Source: Verrucomicrobiaceae bacterium (lineage in GTDB: Bacteria > Verrucomicrobiota > Verrucomicrobiia > Verrucomicrobiales > Akkermansiaceae). From it: a stretch of 64,000 nucleotides of DNA. Positions 36,221 to 45,515 of this stretch are shown piece by piece (the first letter of the stretch is position 1; every line of letters starts with the position of its first letter). Below the pieces are notes generated by a model that had not been told where the DNA came from, ran no database searches, and saw nothing but the letters and a program-made list of their open reading frames with translations. The stretch spans positions 79,759-143,758 of the forward strand of contig JAIXQH010000070.1 in assembly GCA_027484055.1 (NCBI GenBank), read 5' to 3'. The translations under genes and the position numbers were made by a program.

Positions 36221-37138
36221 TTAGGAGCGGAGTTGGAGTGATAGCTCGGCGATGGTTTGGCAAAGAATGGGGAAGGAGATGCCAGCAGCGGCGGCGGCCT
36301 TGGGCAGCAGGCTGGTCTCGGTCATGCCGGGGATGGTATTGGCCTCCAGCACGTAGGGGCGATTCTGCGCGTCGAGCAGGACGTCCACGCGAGAGTAAAT
36401 TTCCACGCCAAGCGCGCGATGAGCCGCGAGGGCGGCGGCTTGCACGGCCATGGTGGTTTCTAAATCAAGGTCCGCCGGGCAGAAATACTCACTGCCTTTC
36501 GCGCCGCTTAGCCAAGGGTATTTACTAGCCATGTCATAGACGCCGCCGGGCGGGGCGATGTGGACGATGGGAAGCGGCATGTCGTTCAGAATGCCGACGG
36601 TGAGCTCTTTGCCTGAGATGAATTCCTCGATCAGGATGTCGTTTCCAAAGGTCGCTGCGTCAGCGATGGCTGCAGCGGCATCTTCCTGATTACGAACGAT
36701 GTGTACGCCCACGCTGGAGCCCTCACGCGGCGGCTTGACCACGAAGGGAGCGGGAAATGAGGGGAGGCAGGGACCCTTGGAAACGTCGAGAATTTCCGCG
36801 CGCGGAGTGGGGACGTCGTGGGCTAGGAAAGCGGCTTTGGCCAAGTTTTTATCGAAGGCGAGGCGGCTGCTTGCCGAGCCAGCGCCGGTGTAGGGGATGC
36901 CGAGATTTTCCAAAATCGCCTGCAGGGTGCCGTCTTCGCCGAAGGTGCCGTGGATCGCGTTGAAGGCGAGTTCGGTGCCGTGTGGGAGATCCAAATCCCT
37001 CGTGGTGACGTCCACGCCCACGGCATCGAGTCCGAGTCCTTGGAGTGCCTTGAGTACGGCATTTCCCGTAGCGAGTGAAACCGCGCGTTCTGAACCTGGG
37101 CCACCCATCAGGACAGCGATTTTTTTTCCAGCAAGCAT
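36221..37138 (-). CDS. ddl: D-alanine--D-alanine ligase
   Basis: It joins two D-alanines with ATP for the peptidoglycan stem peptide. It has 305 residues with an ATP-grasp fold. KIAVLMGGPGSERAVSLATG opens the family; AIHGTFGEDGTLQAILENLG, PFVVKPPREGSSVGVHIVRN, ELTVGILND and VLEANTIPGMTETSLLPKAA are the substrate- and ATP-binding blocks, including the serine of EGSSVGV. It lies 24 bases after murC-murB and one base before ftsQ. Confidence 0.95.
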   Translation of the reverse strand: MLAGKKIAVLMGGPGSERAVSLATGNAVLKALQGLGLDAVGVDVTTRDLDLPHGTELAFNAIHGTFGEDGTLQAILENLGIPYTGAGSASSRLAFDKNLAKAAFLAHDVPTPRAEILDVSKGPCLPSFPAPFVVKPPREGSSVGVHIVRNQEDAAAAIADAATFGNDILIEEFISGKELTVGILNDMPLPIVHIAPPGGVYDMASKYPWLSGAKGSEYFCPADLDLETTMAVQAAALAAHRALGVEIYSRVDVLLDAQNRPYVLEANTIPGMTETSLLPKAAAAAGISFPILCQTIAELSLQLRS

Positions 37139-37162
37139 GTGTGTTAGGCGATGAGGTGTGGA

Positions 37163-39463
37163 TTAAAAGGCGGCTTCGTCGTCGCCGAGGATTTTGATTT
37201 CTGTTTCGAGTTCGACTTGGCGGTCTTCGCGCGCTTTGTCCTGGATGAACTCGATGAGAGTGAGGATTTCCAAAGCAGAAGCACCACCTTGATTGATGAC
37301 GAAATTTCCATGGACTTCGGAAATCGCCGCGTGGCCGCAGGTCGTGCCCTTGAGGCCCATCGAGTCGATGACTCGTCCGGCCGGGATGTATTCTGGGTTG
37401 CGGAAGGTACAGCCGGCAGACGCGGCGATGGGTTGGGAGGATTTCCGTTTTTCACGCGAGGCGTCCCAGCGCTCTTTGATGTTTGCGGCGCTGTCGGCCT
37501 TGCCTTTGAAAACCGCTTGCAGGGCGAAATTCCGCCGTAGCTCCGGCACGTTGCGATACTGTGTGACGATTTCCTCGCGCTCGCGGGTGCGGATGACGCC
37601 GTCTTCGTCGAGGAAGGTCACGCGGACCACTTGGTCAAAGGTCTCGATGCCCATCGCTCCGGCGTTCATGCGCAGTGCGCCGCCGACATTCCCGGGGATG
37701 CCTTCCATCCATTCAAATCCGCCGATGCCACTGCCGCCGGCGATGCTGGCCAGCTTTTTCAAACGCACGCCCGCGCCCGCCGTGACGTGGCCGCGTCCAT
37801 CGACCGTGACTTCGGAAAAGACGCCGCCGCTCGGGTGAATCACCGCGCCGCGGATGCCGCCGTCGCGGACGAGTAAATTCGACCCACGGCCGACGACGCG
37901 CACCGGGATGCCACGTTCGCGGCAGTAATCCACGAGGAAGGCGAAGCCGTAGAAACTATGAGGCTCGATCCAGAATTGAGCCGGGCCACCGACGAGCAGC
38001 GTGGTGTGGCGACTCATCGGCTCGTAAAGTTTCCCGTCGATCTCGCCCGGTGGCATGAGGCCGCGCATTTCTTCTAAAATTTTCAAATCCGCCGCGATGC
38101 GAGTCCCGGCTTCGTGAACATTTCCCGCGCCGAGGGTGATCAGTAAATCGCCGGGCTGGAGCGCGTGGCCCACGGCATGGTGGGCGGTGGCAAGGTCGGG
38201 CACCGAGGTGACGGGGATGTCACCGTGGAGTTTCATGGCTTCCACGAGCGTCTCCCCAGAAACGCCGTCGATTGGTTTTTCCGAGGCAGCATAGACGTCG
38301 GTGATGAAGACCATGTCGGCGGCTTGCAGGACTTTTCCAAAATCATCTGCCAGCGCCTGCGTCCGGGTGTAGCGGTGCGGCTGGAACAGGACGATGACCC
38401 GCTTCGACTTCAGCGAGCGCGCGGTCTGCAAGGTTGCAGCCAGCTCCGAAGGGTGGTGGCCGTAGTCGTCCACGATGCGGTAGTTTGCCGAGAGGTATTT
38501 CGTTTCAAAACGCCGCTTGGCCCCGGCGAAAGTCGCGAGCGCGCGGGCGACGAGAGTGAATTCGGCACCGCAGCTATCGGCCAGAGCGATGGCGGCCAGC
38601 GCGTTGAGCACGTTGTGGTTTCCGGGGATGCCCAGTTCGACATCACCGAGGACCTTGCCCTTTTTCGTGACGGTAAATGCCGAGGAGCCCTTGAGATCGC
38701 GGACATCGGTGGCGGTGTAGTCCGCTTCTTCCCAGCCGTAGGAAATGGCATTTTTACGACCGGCACAGACTTCACTGGCGACGGGATCTTCCGCGCAATA
38801 GACGATTTTTCCGGTCGTCTGCTCGGCAAGCTGGGTGAAGACCTCCTTGATGTGGTCGATGTCGCGGTAAAAATCGAGATGCTCGGCCTCGATGTTGAGG
38901 ATCACCGCGTGTTCGGGCCGGTAAAGGGCGAGCGTGCCGTCGCTTTCATCGCCCTCGGCCACCATGAACTCGCCGTCTTCCGACCATTTTGCGTTCGCGC
39001 CGAGGATGGGGATTTCCGCGCCGACGTAGTGGCTGGGCTTGTGGCCGGCCTCGCGGAGGACGTGGGCCGTCATCGAGGAAGTCGTTGTTTTCCCGTGGGT
39101 TCCGGAAATGACGATGCCTTTTTTCGTGTGGAGAATCGCCGCAAGGCACTCGGCCCGGCGGAGGAGTGGGGTCTTGGCTTTTTTGGCGGCGGCGTAGGCG
39201 GGGTTCTCCGGTTTGATGGCGGAGGAATAAACGACGATGTCGGCTTTTTTGACCGCAGCTGCCGTATGAGGTGAGGAAAAAACGAGGCCCACGCCCTGCA
39301 TCCGCTCGGTCTCGGCGGTGGTGACGCGGTCGGAGCCGCTGACTTTATGACCCATGCCGAGCAGCAGGAGGGCAAGCCCGCTCATGCCGGATCCGGCCAC
39401 GCCGATGAGATGGATGTGGAGAGGAGTCGTGCGGTCGGTCAGGCGCTTGCTAAGGTCGATCAT
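37163..39463 (-). CDS. Fused MurC-MurB (UDP-MurNAc:L-alanine ligase / UDP-MurNAc dehydrogenase)
   Basis: Two peptidoglycan enzymes in one 766-residue chain. Residues 1 to about 460 are MurC: HLIGVAGSGMSG (NAD-like loop), GTHGKTTT at 121-128 (ATP loop) and DDYGHHPSELAATLQTAR. Residues about 475-766 are MurB: RHTTLLVGGPAQFW, GRGSNLLVRDGGIRGAVIH (FAD loop), WMEGIPGNVGGALRMNAGAM and the catalytic serine region SAGCTFRNP. MurB normally makes UDP-MurNAc and MurC uses it, so the fusion joins consecutive steps. The start ATG at 39463 overlaps the murG stop as ATGA. Confidence 0.93.
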   Translation of the reverse strand: MIDLSKRLTDRTTPLHIHLIGVAGSGMSGLALLLLGMGHKVSGSDRVTTAETERMQGVGLVFSSPHTAAAVKKADIVVYSSAIKPENPAYAAAKKAKTPLLRRAECLAAILHTKKGIVISGTHGKTTTSSMTAHVLREAGHKPSHYVGAEIPILGANAKWSEDGEFMVAEGDESDGTLALYRPEHAVILNIEAEHLDFYRDIDHIKEVFTQLAEQTTGKIVYCAEDPVASEVCAGRKNAISYGWEEADYTATDVRDLKGSSAFTVTKKGKVLGDVELGIPGNHNVLNALAAIALADSCGAEFTLVARALATFAGAKRRFETKYLSANYRIVDDYGHHPSELAATLQTARSLKSKRVIVLFQPHRYTRTQALADDFGKVLQAADMVFITDVYAASEKPIDGVSGETLVEAMKLHGDIPVTSVPDLATAHHAVGHALQPGDLLITLGAGNVHEAGTRIAADLKILEEMRGLMPPGEIDGKLYEPMSRHTTLLVGGPAQFWIEPHSFYGFAFLVDYCRERGIPVRVVGRGSNLLVRDGGIRGAVIHPSGGVFSEVTVDGRGHVTAGAGVRLKKLASIAGGSGIGGFEWMEGIPGNVGGALRMNAGAMGIETFDQVVRVTFLDEDGVIRTREREEIVTQYRNVPELRRNFALQAVFKGKADSAANIKERWDASREKRKSSQPIAASAGCTFRNPEYIPAGRVIDSMGLKGTTCGHAAISEVHGNFVINQGGASALEILTLIEFIQDKAREDRQVELETEIKILGDDEAAF

Positions 39464-40557
39464 GATGGAGTGAGAGTGGCTTCGATGGCAGCACAAATCC
39501 GATCTGCGGCGTCAGGAACGGCGAGTGCGCGAGCGGCTTGTGTCATGCGCTGGTGGCTTGGCAAGTCTTGCAGGATGGAAGTGGCCAACGCGGCGAGTTT
39601 TTTCGCATCGAGATCTCGTTCTTGGATGAGGATGGCGGCTCCTGCAGAAGCAAAAACCTCGGCATTTCGGGTTTGGTGATCGTCCGCCGCGTAAGGATAA
39701 GGAACTAGAATGGAGGGGTGCCCGGCGCTGGCGATTTCCGTCAAGCTCGACGCACCAGACCGTGCGATCACCAAGTCGGCGATGGCGTAGGCGGAGGGCA
39801 TTTGATCGCAAAATCCCAGCACTTTGTAACCGGGGTGGCCGTTAGCGATGTCACTGACGCGTTGGAAATCCGTCGGTCCGGCGATGTGGAGGACCTGCAC
39901 GTCTGGCGGTAGGCTCGGTGCGGATTCGGCGCTTAATTCATTGAGTCTGCGTGCGCCTTGGCTGCCGCCGGTGACGACGATGGTGCGCTTGGCCGGGTCC
40001 AGCTCGAAACGCGCGGCGGCGGCTTCACGCGTCGGAAGCTGTGCGATTTCCGGGCGGACTGGTGTGCCCGTGGTGAGGGTTTCCCGCTTGGGGAAAAATG
40101 ATTTTGCGGCGTCCAGCCCAAGGAACACCTGGGTGCAAAATCGACTCGTCAGCACATTCGCGCGGCCGGGGCGGGCGTTTGAGTCGTGGATGAATGTTTT
40201 CAGGCCGAGTCGATGCCCGGCATACACGGGCGGCAGCGAAGTGAAGCCGCCCATGCCAAGCACGGCGTCTGCCTGGAAGCCCTTGATGACGCGCTTGCAG
40301 TGGCCGATGGAACCCCACATTTTCCAGAGAAATGGCAGCATCCTTGGCGAGAGCGTGGGCGGCTTGGCCACGGCGGGCATGGTCTTAAAGTCGAGGTGCG
40401 AGTATTTCGCGGAGGCTTGTGAATCGACCTTCTTTTCCGAGATCAGCAGCAACACCTCATGCCCCCTCGCGCGCAGGGCTTCACCGACGGCGATGCCGGG
40501 GAAGAGATGACCGCCAGTGCCACCACAGGCGATGAGAATTTTATGAGATTTAGACAC
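39460..40557 (-). CDS. murG: UDP-GlcNAc:lipid I transferase MurG
   Basis: It adds GlcNAc to lipid I on the inner face of the membrane, giving lipid II. A GTG at 40557 gives 365 residues and puts KILIACGGTGGHLFPGIAVG at the extreme N-terminus, as in the family; an in-frame ATG at 40599 would add 14 residues. MGGFTSLPPVYAGHRLGLKT, TGGSQGARRLNEL and ARSGASSLTEIASAGHPSIL are the acceptor and UDP-GlcNAc sites. Its stop overlaps murC-murB. Confidence 0.93.
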   Translation of the reverse strand: MSKSHKILIACGGTGGHLFPGIAVGEALRARGHEVLLLISEKKVDSQASAKYSHLDFKTMPAVAKPPTLSPRMLPFLWKMWGSIGHCKRVIKGFQADAVLGMGGFTSLPPVYAGHRLGLKTFIHDSNARPGRANVLTSRFCTQVFLGLDAAKSFFPKRETLTTGTPVRPEIAQLPTREAAAARFELDPAKRTIVVTGGSQGARRLNELSAESAPSLPPDVQVLHIAGPTDFQRVSDIANGHPGYKVLGFCDQMPSAYAIADLVIARSGASSLTEIASAGHPSILVPYPYAADDHQTRNAEVFASAGAAILIQERDLDAKKLAALATSILQDLPSHQRMTQAARALAVPDAADRICAAIEATLTPS

Positions 40558-40686
40558 AAGCGGGTGAGTGAAAAGCCAATGCGGGACGTTAGAAATCAAG
40601 TTCCAACGCCCTTTCGGCTAAGAATTAAACAAATACGGATTATCCGGCAATGCTCAAAGTGCCCTCATCCGTGGATTTTTTGGAAA

Positions 40687-41556
40687 TCAGCGCACCACCT
40701 CAGTTCCGACGCCGCCGTCGGTGAAAATTTCCAGCAAAAGGGCGTGCGGCAGGCGACCATCGACAAAGTGGACCTTCCGCACACCGGCGTTGAGCGCGTC
40801 CACGGCGCTGCGGATTTTCGGGATCATGCCGCCGGAGATAGTGCCGTCGGTGATCATGGCATCGGCCTCTTTGCGGGTGACGGATTTGATCAAAGAGCTG
40901 GGGTCCTTGGGATCGGCGAGTAGGCCGGGCACGTCGGAAAGGTAAACGAGCTTGGCGACGCGGAGCTCCTTGGCGAGCGCAGCCGCAGCGAGGTCGGCAT
41001 TGATATTCAAAGGCTTACCCGTGGCAAGCTCGGCAGCGAGCGGGGAAATCACCGGGACAATCCCTGCGCGGTGGGCGGCGTCCATGTGGGTCATCTGGCA
41101 GCCGACGACTTCGCCGACGCGGCCAAGATCCACCCGATTTCCCGCTGCGTCGGTGCCTTTGATTTTCTCTCCGAGAAAGACGTCATTGCCTGGGATGCCC
41201 ACGGCTTTTCCGCCGTAGTTGCGGATCATGCGGACGAGGCCGGGGTTGATTTCTTCTGAGAGAACGCGGGCGACGATGTCGATGGCCTCGTCGGTCGTGA
41301 CGCGGAAGCCGCCGACGAATTTCGCCTCAAGCCCGGCCGCTTCCATGGCGGCGGAGATGGCCTTGCCGCCGCCGTGGACGACGATGGGATTGATGCCGGC
41401 GACTTCGAGAAAAACGATGTCGCGCATGATTTTGGCGACGAGTTCCGGGTCTTCCATGGCCGAGCCGCCCATTTTAATGAGGAAGGTTTTCCCACGAAAG
41501 GCTTGCAGGTAGGGCAGGGCTTCGATGAGGGAGTTGGCTTTTTCGATGGGGTCCAT
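40687..41556 (-). CDS. argB: Acetylglutamate kinase
   Basis: It phosphorylates N-acetylglutamate, the second step of arginine synthesis. It has 289 residues. KTFLIKMGGSAMED begins the amino-acid kinase fold, PIVVHGGGKAISAAMEAAGL is the substrate loop, and AELATGKPLNINADLAAAAL and VYLSDVPGLL complete the sites. It lies inside a run of cell-wall genes on the same strand, nine bases after the CHASE2-like gene; no functional link with the wall genes is apparent. Confidence 0.95.
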   Translation of the reverse strand: MDPIEKANSLIEALPYLQAFRGKTFLIKMGGSAMEDPELVAKIMRDIVFLEVAGINPIVVHGGGKAISAAMEAAGLEAKFVGGFRVTTDEAIDIVARVLSEEINPGLVRMIRNYGGKAVGIPGNDVFLGEKIKGTDAAGNRVDLGRVGEVVGCQMTHMDAAHRAGIVPVISPLAAELATGKPLNINADLAAAALAKELRVAKLVYLSDVPGLLADPKDPSSLIKSVTRKEADAMITDGTISGGMIPKIRSAVDALNAGVRKVHFVDGRLPHALLLEIFTDGGVGTEVVR

Positions 41557-41565
41557 GGCAGGTGC

Positions 41566-42954
41566 TTATTTTGAGCGAGTTGTGCGCTTGGCGGAGGCGA
41601 CTTTTTTTGCAGCGGTTTTCTTGGCTGGAGCTTTTGTCGCTTCAGGCTCAGGTGTGGGTTCCGGTGGGCGAATGGGCTCGGGGATGTTGGGGATTTGCTG
41701 GGGGCGCCGGTAGGCCAGGGCCAGCGCGCTGAGTAAAATCGTAATCATGGCAAGCCCCGGCAGCCAAATCGAAAAAATCCCCAGTGCGAGCCATTGCGCG
41801 GAGAGAATGACGCCGCCGATGACGATGCCGCCAAGGCTGCGAAGATCGTTCGAGACCGATGTGAGCCGACCGATGATGCAGAGAAGCAACGCCAAGCAGC
41901 CGAGCTCGATGCCTGCGGAAAGCCGAGGAAATGACTGTGGCTCAGTGAGTGCACCGTCGCTGGCGAGCGTGGTGATGATGCCAGATAGGCTATTTGAAAA
42001 GTCCCGGGTGCTCGGCTCGGCGGCGCTTTGATCGTCGCGTAAAATCACGGGATCGGGCGCAGTTGCGGGGAAGATTTTCGCGTCAGCGTCGATGAGGGAT
42101 TCGGCGGAAACGGTGGCGAAGGCGGGTTGGTTTTGAACGGGTTGATCGAGCCGTCCGTAGGGATCGATGCGGATGACCGCGCCATTTGGGCCGAGCCGGA
42201 TGCATTCACCGAGCCGGATTTCCACTTGGTCGAGCGGTGTTTTGAGACGCTGGAGGACGGTGAGCAGGGGAAATGAAAAGACGATCCGGTCCTCCCAGCG
42301 CGCGAGCAGATGAATGGATTTCCCCGGCGCTTCGCTTTCTAGGCGCGAGAATCCTCCTAGGGCATTTTCCCCGCCTAGGACGAGCGCTGGGATGGGAATC
42401 CGGTTCACAAGTGGGAGATTTGCCAAGTCGCCATGGACGGTTGATTCCGGGACCGAACCACGCCGGAATGGCGGCGGCATGACGCCGGGGACGGCCCCGC
42501 GAGTGAGCGGTGCGGCCATCACGAGGCAGTCGAAGCGAGTGAGAACTTTCTCCAAGGCACCTAGGCCGATCGGGTCAGGCGCTTCCCAATTCAGCATGGC
42601 GGCGCAGGCGGCCTGAGTTTTCCCCAAGCGCAGGAGATTGCTGAAAATCACCGCCATGTCCACCGGTGCGGGCGGGGAGGATTGGAAAAATCCTTTGGGG
42701 TCATCTTGCAGTGCGACCACCGTCGGCGCGTGTTTCGGGCTGGATTTCCTCTCGCCGGCCAGCACGCGCAAGCTCCATGGACGTTCCGCGCTACCATTTC
42801 CCGAGATGAAAAGCGGTGGATTCGCGAACCCCCGTGCGACGGTCTGGAATGCCACCCGATCCACCTCGCTGCCGGGTAGAAATTTCCACGCTCCCACGCC
42901 AGCCGCCGCAGCCAGCGTCAGGACACCGCAACGTCGGTAAAACGAGCCATTCAC
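41566..42954 (-). CDS. CHASE2-like extracytoplasmic sensor domain with three membrane helices
   Basis: From a GTG at 42954 that overlaps the upstream stop as GTGA, the protein has 462 residues. An N-terminal membrane anchor (VLTLAAAAGVGAWKFL) is followed by a periplasmic region of about 340 residues (TVVALQDDPKGFFQS..., PVDMAVIFSNLLRLGKTQAA, VSFPLLTVLQRLK-like blocks) arranged like a CHASE2 domain. Three membrane helices (about 368-435) come next, then a Pro-rich and Lys-rich tail (KKTAAKKVASAKRTTRSK). CHASE2 domains normally precede kinase or cyclase modules; none is attached here. The ligand and output are unknown. Confidence 0.5.
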   Translation of the reverse strand: MNGSFYRRCGVLTLAAAAGVGAWKFLPGSEVDRVAFQTVARGFANPPLFISGNGSAERPWSLRVLAGERKSSPKHAPTVVALQDDPKGFFQSSPPAPVDMAVIFSNLLRLGKTQAACAAMLNWEAPDPIGLGALEKVLTRFDCLVMAAPLTRGAVPGVMPPPFRRGSVPESTVHGDLANLPLVNRIPIPALVLGGENALGGFSRLESEAPGKSIHLLARWEDRIVFSFPLLTVLQRLKTPLDQVEIRLGECIRLGPNGAVIRIDPYGRLDQPVQNQPAFATVSAESLIDADAKIFPATAPDPVILRDDQSAAEPSTRDFSNSLSGIITTLASDGALTEPQSFPRLSAGIELGCLALLLCIIGRLTSVSNDLRSLGGIVIGGVILSAQWLALGIFSIWLPGLAMITILLSALALAYRRPQQIPNIPEPIRPPEPTPEPEATKAPAKKTAAKKVASAKRTTRSK

Positions 42955-43943
42955 TTTTCCAAGCGGCGGATCGCCCCGAGCACCGGTGCGAGTGGGGATT
43001 CCAAGGCGGTGCCAGCGGTCACCTCTCCCAGCAGCCGAGCCGCCGTGGCGATGTGCGGGCGATACCACTCGTCGCCACGATTTTTGACGATATTTCCGTA
43101 AGCACCAAGCGCCTGCATCAGTCGCTGCGCCGCACATTCGTGGAACAGCGTCTCAATCGGGCGCTCATCGGCGATTTCCTCCCACAGCGAGAGCAACGCC
43201 TCGCGTTCTTTCGCCGTGTGGTCGAGGTAGGGATCGAAAATGAGCGACGCTAAATCATACTCTTGGCGACCGCGGCGGAGGCCTTGGAAGTCGATGAGCC
43301 AGACTTTTTCATCCTTGATGAGGAGATTCTGCGATTGGAAATCCCGGTGGACCAGGTGCCGCGCCACCGTGCCGAGACGCTCGGCCAGATTTTTGAAAAC
43401 CGGATCGGCCCGCAGTCCACTCGCATCCATCCCGAGAAAATCCTCGACCATGAACTCGAAAAAATACTCCTGCTCCCAGCGATAAAGCGCCGCGTCGAAG
43501 GGCGGCATCAGGTGAAAATCCTTGGCTGGCTTCGCGTAAAACAATTTATCAACCTGCTCGAAGGCCGAACGATAATACGGCAGCCGTTCTGCGAATGGGC
43601 GGTCTTTCATCGACAGAAGGTCCACATCCCCAAGGTCTTCCACCAAAACAACTCGATGCCGTGCGCGTTCGTGGATGATACTCGGCACGCGCAATTTTGC
43701 CTGTTTCAGGAAATGAGCCACGGGGATGAACTGCTCATTGTCCTCGCGGTCCTCATTCCAGTGGATGCCGATGAATGGCTCATGCACCGGAGTTTTCACC
43801 CGCACGATCGTCCGCCCAGAAGCACCGCGTTTGATCGGCTCAAGCCGGATCTGTACCGTCGGGTCCACTCCCAGAAACTGGCGTGCGGTGGAAAGAATCG
43901 CTTCGGTTGGCATGGGCGGCACAAGACTAACGTGAAACCCCAC
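42951..43943 (-). CDS. Aminoglycoside-phosphotransferase-fold kinase, AmgK-like
   Basis: A 330-residue kinase-like protein; the ATG at 43913 would give 320. LVHRDFQSQNLLIKDEKVWL contains the catalytic H-R-D ... N motif and IDFQGLRRG the metal-binding D. VVLVEDLGDVDLLSMKD and YDLASLIFDPY resemble AmgK, which phosphorylates the anomeric carbon of MurNAc or GlcNAc in cell-wall recycling. The position upstream of the cell-wall run supports such a role, but the substrate is inferred. Confidence 0.65.
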   Translation of the reverse strand: MGFHVSLVPPMPTEAILSTARQFLGVDPTVQIRLEPIKRGASGRTIVRVKTPVHEPFIGIHWNEDREDNEQFIPVAHFLKQAKLRVPSIIHERARHRVVLVEDLGDVDLLSMKDRPFAERLPYYRSAFEQVDKLFYAKPAKDFHLMPPFDAALYRWEQEYFFEFMVEDFLGMDASGLRADPVFKNLAERLGTVARHLVHRDFQSQNLLIKDEKVWLIDFQGLRRGRQEYDLASLIFDPYLDHTAKEREALLSLWEEIADERPIETLFHECAAQRLMQALGAYGNIVKNRGDEWYRPHIATAARLLGEVTAGTALESPLAPVLGAIRRLEK

Positions 43944-44005
43944 CTTTCTGCCAAGGGAAATCCAAGGCGCGACTCACGGTGGCGTTCGGACTATTGAAGA
44001 TTTTT

Positions 44006-44097
44006 GAACCGCCAAGAGGCCAAGAGCGCCAAGTTTTAAGAGCAGAAACCAAATTCTTCGTACTTAGCTTGGCGTTCTTGGCAGCTTGGCGGTGTGA
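44006..44097. repeat. Long imperfect inverted repeat with CGCCAAG motifs
   Basis: One arm (44006-44038) reads GAACCGCCAAGAGGCCAAGA then GCGCCAAG; the other (44064-44097) is its near complement, with GCTTGGCGTTCTTGGCAGCT. About 26 bases separate the arms. It lies between two divergent genes, the AmgK-like kinase and nth, so it is not a simple terminator. Confidence 0.6.
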
Positions 44098-44169
44098 ATC
44101 ATTCTTTATCCGCGGCAGATCCAAATTTCGCACCCTTGTATTTCTCCGCCACCTCAAGAAACTCCGCCC

Positions 44170-44805
44170 ATGCTCAAGCAACAACGTGCGAATCATCTTC
44201 TGCGCCGGCTCCACGAACTTTACCCAGAAACGCCGATCCCGCTTGATCACAAAGACCCCTTCACCCTCCTCATCGCGGTCCTGCTATCCGCCCAATGCAC
44301 CGACGTCCGGGTCAATCTTGTCACCCCCGCCCTGTTCGCCCTCGCCGACACCCCGCAAGCGATGATGCTCGTTCCCGTTGAGGAAATCAAAGCGATCATC
44401 CGCCCCTGCGGCCTCTCGCCGAAGAAATCCGCTGCCATTTCTGAGTTGTCTAAAATCTTGGTCGAGCGCTACGACGGCCAGGTACCGCAAGATTTCGAGG
44501 CGCTGGAATCGCTGCCCGGCGTCGGTCATAAAACCGCCTCCGTCGTCATGGCCCAGAGCTTCGGCGTCCCCGCCTTCCCGGTGGACACCCACATCCACCG
44601 CCTTGCGAAACGCTGGAAACTCACCCCTGGTAAAAACGTCGTCCAGACGGAGCGGGATTTGAAAAAACTCTTCCCCCGCGAGTCATGGAACCGCCTGCAT
44701 TTACAAATCATCTTCTACGGCCGCGAACATTGCAGCGCGAGAGGCTGCGATGGGAAAAGCTGCCTGCTCTGCGTCGAGCTGTTTGGCTCCGCTGCCAAAA
44801 GTTAG
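44170..44805 (+). CDS. nth: Endonuclease III
   Basis: A DNA glycosylase and AP lyase that removes oxidised pyrimidines. It has 211 residues. The helix-hairpin-helix is LPGVGHKTASVV with the catalytic lysine K121, and D139 lies in FPVDTHIHRLAKRW. The C-terminal cluster cysteines are C188, C193, C198 and C201, spaced x4-x4-x2. The usual endonuclease III spacing is x6-x2-x5, so the iron-sulfur loop here is altered. The start ATG at 44170 gives the usual length. Confidence 0.92.
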   Translation: MLKQQRANHLLRRLHELYPETPIPLDHKDPFTLLIAVLLSAQCTDVRVNLVTPALFALADTPQAMMLVPVEEIKAIIRPCGLSPKKSAAISELSKILVERYDGQVPQDFEALESLPGVGHKTASVVMAQSFGVPAFPVDTHIHRLAKRWKLTPGKNVVQTERDLKKLFPRESWNRLHLQIIFYGREHCSARGCDGKSCLLCVELFGSAAKS

Positions 44806-44931
44806 TTACCTGAGTCTAATAAGGAGTGGCGGATTCCGATCCGCTGAAGCCCTCACCGTTCTGAAAATTCTCGACCAACTCTCTTTTTCCCGCCATTCAA
44901 TGACGGAACTAAATCCACGCTTCTCCCAAAA

Positions 44932-45381
44932 ATGCGAATCGCACTTATAGCGAGCTTTGTCGCTCTTACAGCCTTACTAGTAGTGACGGCATCAAGCTAC
45001 TCGCAGAGCTTTCTGTGGAACATTACACGGGACGAACTACCAGACGGCAGGGACTCTATTACCGTGGTGCAGTCTGTAGTAGGCTACTTGTGTATCGGCT
45101 CATTTTCCGTTGATAGAGATTGGTTCGTGGCGATGAAGCCATCGTTTGATCCTGTACAAGAAGGGCACGAAGGACTCCGGTTTAGCCGTTCAAAAGAAGA
45201 ATACGGGCTGTCTAGGGCGCTATTCCGTATCAATACGAATTACGTTAACTCTAAGTCGATCTCGATTCATTACACGGCAATCATCATTCCATTGCTGATT
45301 CTTTGCCTTGTGCTTTGGGAAATCCAAAGTCGAACAAAGACTAAATCAAACAATGAAGAGGCAGATCAAGTCGCGCCATGA
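44932..45381 (+). CDS. Unrecognised small membrane protein
   Basis: A 149-residue protein with a signal-anchor-like N-terminus (RIALIASFVALTALLVVTAS) and a hydrophobic helix near the end (HYTAIIIPLLILCLVLWEIQ), with about 90 residues between them outside the cytoplasm. Codon use is visibly richer in A and T than in the flanking genes. No family is recognised. Confidence 0.5.
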   Translation: MRIALIASFVALTALLVVTASSYSQSFLWNITRDELPDGRDSITVVQSVVGYLCIGSFSVDRDWFVAMKPSFDPVQEGHEGLRFSRSKEEYGLSRALFRINTNYVNSKSISIHYTAIIIPLLILCLVLWEIQSRTKTKSNNEEADQVAP

Positions 45382-45515
45382 CTACTCCTACCAGCCTCTC
45401 TGTTTCGATGATTTCCCCTAATTCAAAATCCAACCCCGCGATCAACGCTAGCCCTCGCTGATAGGGCTACGTGCTCTTTGACGCTCCGACAAAAAACTAC
45501 ATTCTGACAACACCG

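Noticed and set aside
38165..39274. Antisense frame of 369 codons opposite murC
   Set aside because: The MurC motifs on the other strand are complete, and this frame shows none.
40558..40599. Longer murG from the ATG at 40599
   Set aside because: The extra 14 residues are not family-like, while GTG at 40557 places the conserved glycine loop at the N-terminus. The longer start remains possible.
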